Positions 1 through 5,427 of a stretch of 6,507 bases of DNA are shown one piece after another (positions within the stretch are counted from its first letter, which is position 1; every line of letters starts with the position of its first letter). Source of the DNA: Chloroflexota bacterium. Its GTDB lineage: Bacteria > Chloroflexota > Dormibacteria > Dormibacterales > Dormibacteraceae. Under the pieces are notes generated by a model. That model had not been told where the DNA came from, did no database searches, and saw only the letters and a list, made by a program, of their open reading frames with translations. Where the stretch lies: positions 17,125 through 23,631 of the forward strand of contig DMCH01000010.1 in the NCBI GenBank assembly GCA_003446775.1, written 5' to 3'. A program made the translations under genes and the position numbers.

Positions 1-59
1 CCGAAGAGATCGACAAGGCGGCCAAGAAGACGATGTCGTACCGGGCGCCCGGGCGCTGA
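1..59 (+). CDS. C-terminal end of an unidentified protein (5' partial)
   Basis: Reading from base 3, an open frame encodes 18 residues (starting EEIDKAAKK, ending YRAPGR) and stops at TGA 57-59. The lysine-rich, high-GC coding pattern and the 6-nt gap to the next GTG start suggest it is the final part of a gene co-transcribed with the HAD hydrolase. Too little is present to name a family, and I do not recognise the product. Confidence 0.55.
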   Translation, partial: EEIDKAAKKTMSYRAPGR

Positions 60-65
60 CCAGGG

Positions 66-737
66 GTGGCCACTCGGTGGCTGACGTTCGACTGCTTTGG
101 GACGCTGGTCGACTGGCGCCACGGGATCGGCACGACCGGGGAGCTGCTGTTCCCCGGTCGGGGCGCCGAGCTGCTCGCCGCGTACATCGAGATCGAGGCT
201 GAGGTCGAGAACGAGAAGCCGTTCCGCCGCTACCGCGTCGTGCTCGCCGAGACGCTGCGTCGCGCCGCGGCGAAGCTCAAGCTCGACCTCAAGCACGACG
301 ACGCGACGGCATTGACGTCGACCATCCCTCACTGGCCCGTGTTTCCCGACGTCGGCCCAGCCCTACGCACTCTTCATGCGGAAGGCTGGAAGCTTGCGCT
401 ACTGACCAACTGCGACCGCGACCTCATCGCGCTCACCGAGCGCCGGCTGCCGGAACCGTTTGACGCGGTCATCACCGCCGAGGACGTGTCCGCCTACAAG
501 CCGGACCTGGCGCACTTCCGGCGCTTCGAGTCGGTGTTCGGAGGCTCCGCGGATGCGTGGATCCACGTTGCCCAGAGCTACTACCACGACATCAAGCCGG
601 CGGCCCAGCTGGGCATCCGTAGGGTCTGGGTCAACCGGCAGGGCGAGAAGGACGATCCGTCCCTCGCCGACGCTGTGGTGCCGGGGCTTGCGGAACTCGC
701 CGACGCCGTCACGCGGCTGACAGCAGCTTCTCGCTAG
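66..737 (+). CDS. HAD-superfamily hydrolase, haloacid dehalogenase type II-like
   Basis: A 223-residue cytoplasmic protein, the usual length for HAD subfamily IA hydrolases with a helical cap. All HAD motifs are visible: motif I FDCFGTL with the nucleophile Asp9, motif II LLTNCD with Thr114, motif III Lys145 in SAYKPD, and motif IV HVAQSYYHD with Ser171 and Asp175. The motif IV form followed by PAAQLGIRRVWVNR is typical of the 2-haloacid dehalogenase-like branch; many members are actually phosphatases or of unknown substrate, so dehalogenation is not proven. The cap lies at about residues 17-92. The GTG start is chosen because it places motif I at the normal distance from the N-terminus. The AGGGG before it abuts the start codon, so translation may depend on coupling to the gene ending at base 59. 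It converges with the dapF-like gene, and the two stop codons overlap in CTAG. Confidence 0.9.
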   Translation: MATRWLTFDCFGTLVDWRHGIGTTGELLFPGRGAELLAAYIEIEAEVENEKPFRRYRVVLAETLRRAAAKLKLDLKHDDATALTSTIPHWPVFPDVGPALRTLHAEGWKLALLTNCDRDLIALTERRLPEPFDAVITAEDVSAYKPDLAHFRRFESVFGGSADAWIHVAQSYYHDIKPAAQLGIRRVWVNRQGEKDDPSLADAVVPGLAELADAVTRLTAASR

Positions 738-1564
738 CGGAAGTCGGCGAGGTCGATGCTCGCGCGGTAGACGCGGCGGGCTGGACCGGACTGCACCAGG
801 TTTCCGGATTTCTCCTTCCGGACCTGGAGGTCGCCGCCCGGCATCTGAATCGACACGTGCTCGTCGACGAGCCCGGCCCGCATGCACGCGGCCGCTACCG
901 CGCTCGCGCTCGTGCCCGAAGCCAGCGTGTAGCCGGCCCCGCGCTCCCAGATCTCGATCCGGACGCGACCCCTGTCGATGACTTCGAAGAGCTGGACGTT
1001 GGTGCGTTCGGGAAAGGCGGCGTGGTTCTCGAGCAGCGGCCCCAGCTCCAGGCACCTCGCGTGGGTCGCCGGCTCGCCGAAAACCACGCAGTGTGGATTG
1101 CCGACCGAGACGAGCATTGCCTCCACGCGCCCCGCGGGTGTGTCGAGGTGGACCCGATCGGGTTCTCCGTCGAATCGCGCAGGCAGGTCGGCGGCCCGGA
1201 ATGAGGCTCGGCCGATGTCGAGCTCCGTCGTGACCTCCACCCCGTCGCGGTCGAGCACCCGGACCGGGTTGGCGCGGCCGACCGTGTGCAGCTCGAAGGC
1301 GTCGCCGGCGCCGTGCTCGAGGACCGCGTGGGCGGCCGTGATCCGCAGTCCATTGCCGCTTTTCTGAGCCTCCGAGCCGTCCGGGTTGAAGACGCGAACC
1401 GTCATCGCCGCCGGGTCGAACGCCAGTAGCCCGTCCGAGCCGAGACCCCGATGGCGGTCGCACAGAGTGGGCAGCAGCGGCACCAGCTCGTCAACCGGGC
1501 CGGGCAGGTCGAGCACGAGGTAGTCGTTGCCCAGCGCCTGGTACTTAATGAGATCGATTCGCAT
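734..1564 (-). CDS. dapF: DapF-family protein (diaminopimelate epimerase fold) with both catalytic Cys replaced by Ser
   Basis: A 276-residue protein, close to the normal DapF length. Family landmarks are present: LGNDYLVLD near the N-terminus (residues 11-19), RGLGSDGLL (39-47), NPDGSEA (60-66), GNPHCV with His158 (155-160), ERTNVQ (186-191) and WERGAGYTLA (206-215) with Glu207 and Arg208. DapF interconverts LL- and meso-diaminopimelate for lysine and peptidoglycan synthesis using two cysteines as acid and base. Here the first, normally CGNG, is SGNG (Ser69, codon AGC), and the second, normally ACGTGACA, is ASGTSASA (Ser216, codon TCG). The fold assignment is secure; the reaction is not. It may be a divergent epimerase, a different isomerase or a dehydratase-like enzyme. 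ATG 1564 starts the protein exactly as DapF homologues begin; ATG 1579 (five residues longer) has a better GGATGG upstream and is an alternative. Confidence 0.85.
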   Translation of the reverse strand: MRIDLIKYQALGNDYLVLDLPGPVDELVPLLPTLCDRHRGLGSDGLLAFDPAAMTVRVFNPDGSEAQKSGNGLRITAAHAVLEHGAGDAFELHTVGRANPVRVLDRDGVEVTTELDIGRASFRAADLPARFDGEPDRVHLDTPAGRVEAMLVSVGNPHCVVFGEPATHARCLELGPLLENHAAFPERTNVQLFEVIDRGRVRIEIWERGAGYTLASGTSASAVAAACMRAGLVDEHVSIQMPGGDLQVRKEKSGNLVQSGPARRVYRASIDLADFR

Positions 1565-1591
1565 TACGCCGACTATCATCCGGAATTCCAT

Positions 1592-1617
1592 CCCACGGAA
1601 TCTGGCGATTCCGCGGG
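1592..1617 (-). promoter_or_regulatory. Hairpin in the dapF-like 5' leader
   Basis: An inverted repeat of GGAATC / GATTCC separated by four bases is extended by CCCGC / GTGGG, giving an 11-pair stem. In the minus-strand RNA one of the outer pairs is G-U, whereas the plus-strand copy has an A-C mismatch at that place, so the structure is more stable in the dapF-like transcript. It lies about 28-53 nt upstream of ATG 1564. It matches no riboswitch I recognise; it could be a translation-modulating or stabilising leader hairpin. Confidence 0.4.
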
Positions 1618-1628
1618 GACCCCTGGGA

Positions 1629-1657
1629 ATTAGGTCCGCGCCTCCGCTGGTTGTCAT
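1629..1657 (-). promoter_or_regulatory. Candidate sigma70-type promoter for the dapF-like gene
   Basis: On the minus strand ATGACA (1657-1652, five of six matches to TTGACA) is followed after 17 nt by CCTAAT (1634-1629, four of six matches to TATAAT). Transcription would begin near 1622 and give a leader of about 58 nt. Promoter calls from sequence alone in a high-GC genome are weak. The -35 overlaps the -10 proposed for the divergent leader ORF, so the two promoters would compete for the same DNA. Confidence 0.35.
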
Positions 1658-1662
1658 AAAAT
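1657..1662 (+). promoter_or_regulatory. Candidate -10 element for the sulfurtransferase operon leader
   Basis: TAAAAT fits the TANNNT -10 consensus and lies in the only AT-rich patch of the divergent intergenic region. A start site 6-10 nt downstream would fall at or just before the ATG at 1672, giving a leaderless transcript. No convincing -35 element is visible, which is common for high-GC bacteria. Confidence 0.4.
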
Positions 1663-1671
1663 GTCGTGTCT

Positions 1672-1734
1672 ATGCGGGACCTCGTCTGGCCTGCCCAGCG
1701 TCTGGTTCACAACCCGGCCTGCTTCTGTAGCTAG
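1672..1734 (+). CDS. Cysteine-codon leader peptide (uORF) upstream of the sulfurtransferase operon
   Basis: An ATG begins a 20-codon frame that ends PACFCS and stops at TAG 1732-1734. Two of the last four sense codons are cysteine (TGC 1720-1722 and TGT 1726-1728). There is no Shine-Dalgarno, but a TAAAAT -10 lies 9 nt before the ATG, as expected for leaderless initiation; a GTG at 1666 is in the same frame and could also serve. Cys-rich leaderless leader ORFs acting as cysteine-responsive attenuators upstream of sulfur genes have been reported in mycobacteria, and the operon that follows here begins with a sulfurtransferase. The two-cysteine run is modest compared with polycysteine leaders, so a chance ORF remains possible. 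Confidence 0.5.
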   Translation: MRDLVWPAQRLVHNPACFCS

Positions 1735-1787
1735 GCCCCGGACGTAAGCTCGCGCCCCTCAAGGGCGCGCCCTTCGGCCCGGTTTTT
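1716..1787 (+). promoter_or_regulatory. Candidate attenuator: leader hairpin, antiterminator and intrinsic terminator
   Basis: Three foldings can be read. Hairpin A (1716-1737) pairs GGCCTGCT with AGC-AGGCC around a five-base loop with one bulged T, and buries both Cys codons and the stop of the leader ORF. Hairpin B (1751-1769) is a perfect seven-pair stem, CGCGCCC / GGGCGCG, with loop CTCAA. Hairpin T (1763-1780) pairs GGGC and CG with CG and GCCC around one bulged G, and is followed by GG and TTTTT (1783-1787), the form of an intrinsic terminator. B and T share GGGCGCG at 1763-1769 and cannot coexist. This is the architecture of an attenuator in front of the sulfurtransferase start. By eye B is the stronger stem, and I cannot show how ribosome position would switch B and T. 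Confidence 0.45.
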
Positions 1788-1823
1788 CGTGAAGTCGAAT
1801 CAATTCGGTCATTTGTATTTTTT

Positions 1824-1828
1824 GGAGG
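1824..1828 (+). promoter_or_regulatory. Ribosome binding site deciding the TTG start of the sulfurtransferase
   Basis: GGAGG sits 8 nt before TTG 1837, the only strong Shine-Dalgarno in the region. It decides for the TTG over the in-frame GTG at 1789, which has no such signal and would add 16 residues not seen in homologues. Confidence 0.8.
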
Positions 1829-1836
1829 TTGGGAAA

Positions 1837-2679
1837 TTGAGCTCATCGACATCAACCAAGCCACTCGTATCGACGGAGTGGATCGCGGAACACAGCAAGG
1901 ACAAGGGACTTCGCGTCGTCGAGGTCGACGTCGACCCGTCCGCTTACGACAAGGGTCACATCGAAGGCGCCGTCGGCTGGAACTGGAGGAAAGACCTGCA
2001 GAACCAGATTAATCGCGACATCGCGAGCAAGGAGGCCCTCGCGAACCTTCTTGGTCAGAGCGGGATCACCCCCGACACGACGATCGTTCTCTACGGCGAC
2101 AACAACAACTGGTTCGCCGCGTACGCGTACTGGGCGCTCAAGTACTACGGGCACGACAAGGTCCAGCTGATCGATGGCGGCCGCGTCAAGTGGGAGAAGG
2201 AAGGGCGCGCGTACAGCACCGACGCGCCGAACTACCCCGCGACCTCATATCACTTCCACGGTTCTCCCAAAGAAGACATCCGCGCCTACCGGGACCACGT
2301 GCAGTCGAAGCTCGGCAAGGCCGGCCTGGTCGACGTCCGCTCCCCGAAGGAATACTCCGGCGAGCTGCTTGCGCCCGAGAACCTGCCGCAGGAAGGTGCG
2401 CAGCGGGGCGGGCACATCCCGACCGCGGTCAGCATCCCGTGGGGCACGGCGGTCAACGCCGAGGACGGCACCTTCAAGAGCACAGAAGAGCTGAAGGAGA
2501 TCTACGGCGGCAAGCAGATCACGCCCGACCGCGAGATCATCGCGTACTGCCGCATCGGCGAGCGCTCCGCCCACACGTGGTTCGTGCTCAAGGAGCTGCT
2601 CGGCTACGACGACGTGCGCAACTACGACGGATCGTGGACGGAGTGGGGAAGCTCGATCGGGGTCCCGATCGCAAAGTAA
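1837..2679 (+). CDS. cysA: Thiosulfate sulfurtransferase (two-domain rhodanese, CysA2/CysA3-like)
   Basis: A 280-residue tandem rhodanese that moves sulfane sulfur from thiosulfate (or 3-mercaptopyruvate) to a thiophilic acceptor through a cysteine persulfide. The N-terminal domain (about 10-125) is the inactive one, with LYGDNNNWFAAYAYW in place of a catalytic loop and Asp88 where cysteine would sit. The C-terminal domain (about 145-275) carries Cys238 in the loop CRIGERS (238-244), followed by HTWFVLKELLGYDDV and NYDGSWTEW. These blocks closely match mycobacterial CysA2/CysA3, which should not be confused with the sulfate-transport ATPase also called CysA. TTG is the start because of the GGAGG 8 nt upstream. 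The stop TAA shares its last A with the ATG of the next gene. The Cys-codon leader upstream suggests control by cysteine supply. Confidence 0.93.
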   Translation: MSSSTSTKPLVSTEWIAEHSKDKGLRVVEVDVDPSAYDKGHIEGAVGWNWRKDLQNQINRDIASKEALANLLGQSGITPDTTIVLYGDNNNWFAAYAYWALKYYGHDKVQLIDGGRVKWEKEGRAYSTDAPNYPATSYHFHGSPKEDIRAYRDHVQSKLGKAGLVDVRSPKEYSGELLAPENLPQEGAQRGGHIPTAVSIPWGTAVNAEDGTFKSTEELKEIYGGKQITPDREIIAYCRIGERSAHTWFVLKELLGYDDVRNYDGSWTEWGSSIGVPIAK

Positions 2680-3140
2680 TGGCCCTCACCACGGTCGACC
2701 ACTCGGCGCTCAAGGTCAACCAGGCCGGGATCATCGTGACCGTGCTGGTCGCGTTTTTCGGTAGCTACTGGTACCGTCCGCTGCTGTTTCTGATCCCGCT
2801 GCTCGCGGTCGTGCTGTTGCTGGGCACCTTCGCGCCGCAGTTGGCCCTTTTCAAGCAGCTCTACTTCCAGGTCCTCAAGCCACGCGGCATCGTCAAGCCG
2901 CGTCCGGTGCAGGATCGGCCCGAGCCCCACAACTTCGCGCAGGGGCTGGGTGGAGTGTTCCTGGCCGTGTCGTCAGTGCTGCTGATTCTCGGCTTCAGCT
3001 CCTCGACCGTTTTCACGGCCGCCGGTTTGGCCCTCGCGCTGCTGGTCGCCGTGCTCGCTTTCGTCAACCTGGCGTTCGGCTACTGCCTCGGATGCCAGAT
3101 CTACTACCAGCTTGGCAAGCGGGGATTGATTCGAGCGTGA
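2679..3140 (+). CDS. DUF4395 family integral membrane protein
   Basis: A 153-residue membrane protein with about four hydrophobic segments (roughly residues 16-29, 34-53, 90-106 and 108-132) and a basic loop between the second and third. The C-terminal signature FGYCLGCQIYYQL carries a CxxC pair, Cys136 and Cys139, characteristic of DUF4395. The family has no proven biochemical role. Its location between a rhodanese and a thioredoxin-like protein suggests redox or sulfur handling at the membrane, which is inference. The ATG overlaps the sulfurtransferase stop by one base (TAATG) and its own TGA overlaps the GTG of the next gene in GTGA, so all three proteins are probably translationally coupled. 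The open frame extends far upstream, but residues before 2679 are only an out-of-frame reading of the sulfurtransferase gene. Confidence 0.88.
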   Translation: MALTTVDHSALKVNQAGIIVTVLVAFFGSYWYRPLLFLIPLLAVVLLLGTFAPQLALFKQLYFQVLKPRGIVKPRPVQDRPEPHNFAQGLGGVFLAVSSVLLILGFSSSTVFTAAGLALALLVAVLAFVNLAFGYCLGCQIYYQLGKRGLIRA

Positions 3141-3550
3141 CCGTACAGCTCTGGGCATTGGCGGCAGCGGGCACAGTCGTGCTTGCTGCCGCGGGCCTGG
3201 AGGCCTTTAGGTCGTCGCGTGCGCGACGCCTCGCGGTCGGGGCGATGTCAGCGCCGGCCGCGGACCCCTACATCCTCTATTTCACCGGGGAGAACTGCAC
3301 CGTGTGCCGCACTCACCAGGAACCCGCGCTGGCGAAGCTCGGCCCCGTCAGGGTGGACAAGGTCGACGCCATCGCCGAGCGCGAGCTGGCGGATCGCTTC
3401 CAGGTCTACACGCTGCCCACCACGGTCGTGATGTCTGCAGAAGGCCGTGCCCTTCATGTCAACTACGGCTACGCGCCCGCCCAAAAGCTTGATCGCCAGC
3501 TGGCCGAGGCGCGGAACGGTGCCATGTTGGAGCGAACCGCCACCGCATAA
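3137..3550 (+). CDS. Membrane-anchored thioredoxin-like protein (CTVC)
   Basis: A 137-residue protein with one N-terminal transmembrane segment (about 3-20), a basic stretch RSSRARR (25-31) and a thioredoxin fold from about residue 43. YILYFTGENCTVC supplies the first strand and redox pair Cys54-Cys57, and Pro94 in YTLPTTVV is the cis-proline that faces the active site. The positive residues after the helix suggest that the N-terminus is outside and the domain may be cytoplasmic, but topology is uncertain. The GTG start overlaps the DUF4395 stop in GTGA; an upstream in-frame ATG at 3092 lies inside the DUF4395 gene and would only add unrelated sequence ahead of the membrane helix. The likely job is thiol-disulfide exchange or persulfide reduction with the rhodanese and DUF4395 partners. 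A comparable arrangement occurs near mycobacterial cysA2, from memory. Confidence 0.87.
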   Translation: MTVQLWALAAAGTVVLAAAGLEAFRSSRARRLAVGAMSAPAADPYILYFTGENCTVCRTHQEPALAKLGPVRVDKVDAIAERELADRFQVYTLPTTVVMSAEGRALHVNYGYAPAQKLDRQLAEARNGAMLERTATA

Positions 3551-3559
3551 GCTGGACTC

Positions 3560-4810
3560 GTGCGCCGAGTCGTCGTAGCTGCTCTTGTGCTCCTTGTTGT
3601 CGTCGCCGCGTGCGGCGAATCGCCGGCGAAGCCGTCCAACGAGCTCGTGCTCGGCGCGATCTACCCGCTGAGCGGCTCGCAGGCGGCCGGCGGGAAAGAG
3701 GAGCTCGCCGGGGTGAAAGCGGCGCTGTCGCTGGCAAGCAGCAGCGGCGCCCTGAAAGTGCCGGTCCGCCTTGATGTGGTCGACGCCAACACCCCGCAGG
3801 CTGCCGCGGCTGCGGTCGACCACCTGGTCCGGGACGACCACGTGCCAGCCATCCTCGGCACCTACGGCAGCACGCTCTCGGCGGCGGCGTCAGCCCGCGC
3901 CGAGGAGCTGAAGACCGTGTACTGGGAGACGGGGGCGGTCGCGGATCCCATCACCGCCCAGCGCCACTACGTATTTCGCACCGTGGCCACGGGCGGCTCG
4001 CTGGGACGCATGGCGGTCACGTTCACGCACGACGTGCTCATCCCTGACTACAGGCTGCAAGCACCGCGTGTCGTGGTCATCCGCGTCAACGACATCTACG
4101 GCCGCTCGGTCGGCAGTGGCGAGCAGGCCCTCGCCTCGAGCCTCGGGATCAGCGTGGTCGACGTCATCGAGTACGACCCGCGCGCGTACGACGCGCCGGC
4201 CATCGCGGCCCGGGTGGCGGCCGATCGCCCGGACTTTGTTTGGGACGTGAGCTATCTCGACGACGGCGTCGCCATCTGGCAGGCGCTGCTCACCCAGCAC
4301 GTCGCCGTGAAGGCGGCGGTCGGGACCAGCTCCGCATTCTGCATGCCTGAGTTCGGCCGTCGGCTGGGCGGAGGCGCGGTCGGCGTCTATGCGGCCGACA
4401 AGCCCGATGCGGACATCAGCGCAGGCGCGCTCTCGCCGGCAGGACTTGCCCTGCTCGACCAGGCACGCGCCGTCTATGCGCGGGACAACGGCGGCGCGTC
4501 GATGTCGATTCCAGCCGTGGCAGGTTTCGTCGGCGGATGGACGCTGTTTCACGACATCCTCGGCGGGATGCACGCGCCTGCGACATCCGAATCGATTCGC
4601 GCGGCGGCGCTCAGGGTCGACGTGCCGGTGGGGGACAGCATCAACGGGGGTGGCGTCCGCTTCGGCGCCGCGGGTTCGCTCGATGAGGGTCAGAACACGC
4701 GCGCGGCGGCGGTCGTCGGCCAGTGGCAGGCCGTCGGCGTCATGAAGATCGTGTACCCGCCCGCATACGCGACCGGAAGTCCGATGGAGCTGACTAGCCC
4801 GCAGTCCTAG
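3560..4810 (+). CDS. ABC-transporter substrate-binding lipoprotein, branched-chain amino acid type
   Basis: A 416-residue exported protein. MRR followed by a hydrophobic run to Ala17 and the lipobox VAAC (15-18) indicates a signal peptidase II signal and lipid attachment at Cys18. The mature protein fits the periplasmic-binding-protein type 1 family used for branched-chain amino acids, amides and urea: LVLGAIYPLSGSQAAGG opens the first lobe, GTYGSTLSAAASARAEE is the typical ligand-loop region, and YVFRTVATGG and VVVIRVNDIYGRS follow. The ligand cannot be read from sequence. The GTG start is 9 nt after the thioredoxin stop with only a weak GGA, so it may belong to the sulfur operon. No permease or ATPase gene follows; instead there is a convergent terminator region, so it is an orphan binding protein here. 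Confidence 0.88.
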   Translation: MRRVVVAALVLLVVVAACGESPAKPSNELVLGAIYPLSGSQAAGGKEELAGVKAALSLASSSGALKVPVRLDVVDANTPQAAAAAVDHLVRDDHVPAILGTYGSTLSAAASARAEELKTVYWETGAVADPITAQRHYVFRTVATGGSLGRMAVTFTHDVLIPDYRLQAPRVVVIRVNDIYGRSVGSGEQALASSLGISVVDVIEYDPRAYDAPAIAARVAADRPDFVWDVSYLDDGVAIWQALLTQHVAVKAAVGTSSAFCMPEFGRRLGGGAVGVYAADKPDADISAGALSPAGLALLDQARAVYARDNGGASMSIPAVAGFVGGWTLFHDILGGMHAPATSESIRAAALRVDVPVGDSINGGGVRFGAAGSLDEGQNTRAAAVVGQWQAVGVMKIVYPPAYATGSPMELTSPQS

Positions 4811-4829
4811 CCTTCTGTCCTTCCCCACC

Positions 4830-4877
4830 CGGCCGGCTCGCTTCGCGAGCGGGCCGACCTCCCCGCGAGCGGGGAGG
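4830..4877. terminator. Tandem palindromes between convergent genes, probable bidirectional terminator
   Basis: Palindrome 1 (4830-4856) is a 12-position stem, CGGCCGGCTCGC / GCGAGCGGGCCG, with a TTC loop and a single G-G mismatch. Palindrome 2 (4858-4877) is a perfect nine-pair inverted repeat, CCTCCCCGC / GCGGGGAGG. Both contain the same ten bases CGCGAGCGGG, 20 nt apart. They lie between the stops of two convergent genes and can fold from either strand. There is no T-run, so they may stop transcription as GC-only terminators or be copies of a dispersed palindromic repeat. Confidence 0.6.
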
Positions 4878-4884
4878 CGGGATT

Positions 4885-4906
4885 ACCTCGGTCAGGAACG
4901 CGAGGT
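4885..4906. repeat. Short inverted repeat next to the convergent terminator
   Basis: ACCTCG and CGAGGT form a six-pair stem around a ten-base loop, 8 nt before the acetyltransferase stop. It may contribute to termination of the minus-strand operon, or be incidental in GC-rich DNA. Confidence 0.3.
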
Positions 4907-4913
4907 GGGGCGC

Positions 4914-5420
4914 CTAATCCAACGAACGTTGGACGAGAGTGATGTCCATCCAGCGGTCGAACTTGTGCGCCGCATTACGGATCGTGCCGACCGCCTCGAA
5001 ACCGAGCCTGGTGTGCAGGTGGAGGCCGGACCGGTTGTCGGTGGCGATGGTGGCCACGATCGTGCGGTAGCCGAGGCCGCGCGCCTCGTTGATCAGCTCG
5101 GTCAGGAGGGCTTTGCCGATGCCACGGCCATGGTGGACGGGATCGACGTAGACCAGGTCCTCCACGACATCGAAGCCGCGCTGGTTCCACGGAAAGAGGC
5201 GCGCCCAGCCGAGCACGCCTGTGTCGTCCGTCGCCACCAGGAGCTTGGAGCGCTTGCCGTGAGCTTCCCACCAGTGCGCCGCCTCCTCGGTGTCGAGCGG
5301 CTCGGAGTCGATGGTGGCGAAGGTCTGGTTCACGGCCCAGTTGTAGATCCCGACGATGGCGGCGAGGTCGTCGTGCGTGGCGGCCCTGACGGTGGCGGCC
5401 TTGGCTGCTTTAGGGCTCAC
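4914..5420 (-). CDS. GNAT N-acetyltransferase, phosphinothricin acetyltransferase-like
   Basis: A 168-residue cytoplasmic acetyltransferase of normal length for the family. It opens with TVRAATHDDLAAIVGIYNWAV; the acetyl-CoA pyrophosphate loop is HHGRGIG (96-102) after VDP, with Glu87 in VVEDLVYV on the preceding strand. The C-terminal LGFEAVGTIRNAAHKFDRWMD resembles the block shared by phosphinothricin and methionine sulfoximine acetyltransferases, which acetylate the amino group of small amino-acid-like compounds. Resistance to a specific compound cannot be inferred, as most chromosomal members have unknown substrates. The GTG start at 5420 is the only suitable one upstream of the fold; no Shine-Dalgarno is visible, and the gene begins 7 nt after the PPOX stop, so translation is probably coupled. 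Confidence 0.9.
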   Translation of the reverse strand: MSPKAAKAATVRAATHDDLAAIVGIYNWAVNQTFATIDSEPLDTEEAAHWWEAHGKRSKLLVATDDTGVLGWARLFPWNQRGFDVVEDLVYVDPVHHGRGIGKALLTELINEARGLGYRTIVATIATDNRSGLHLHTRLGFEAVGTIRNAAHKFDRWMDITLVQRSLD

Positions 5421-5427
5421 GAGCAGA

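Noticed and set aside
399..1463. A 354-codon open frame on the minus strand
   Set aside because: It overlaps the HAD and dapF-like genes, is extremely rich in Arg, Gly and Pro, and shows no domain; it is a GC-driven shadow frame.
1789..1836. GTG 1789 as the sulfurtransferase start
   Set aside because: It has no ribosome binding site and adds residues absent from homologues, whereas TTG 1837 has GGAGG at ideal spacing.
1672..1836. A known riboswitch class (SAM, cobalamin or similar) upstream of the sulfurtransferase
   Set aside because: I recognise no conserved core of such aptamers; the leader ORF and hairpins explain the region better.
2190..2678. An N-terminal extension of the DUF4395 protein
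   Set aside because: It reads the sulfurtransferase gene in another frame and gives Arg-rich sequence; the DUF4395 homology begins at ATG 2679.
3890..4828. A 312-codon minus-strand open frame antisense to the binding lipoprotein
   Set aside because: The plus-strand frame has a lipobox and family motifs across the whole span; the antisense translation is low-complexity and resembles no family.
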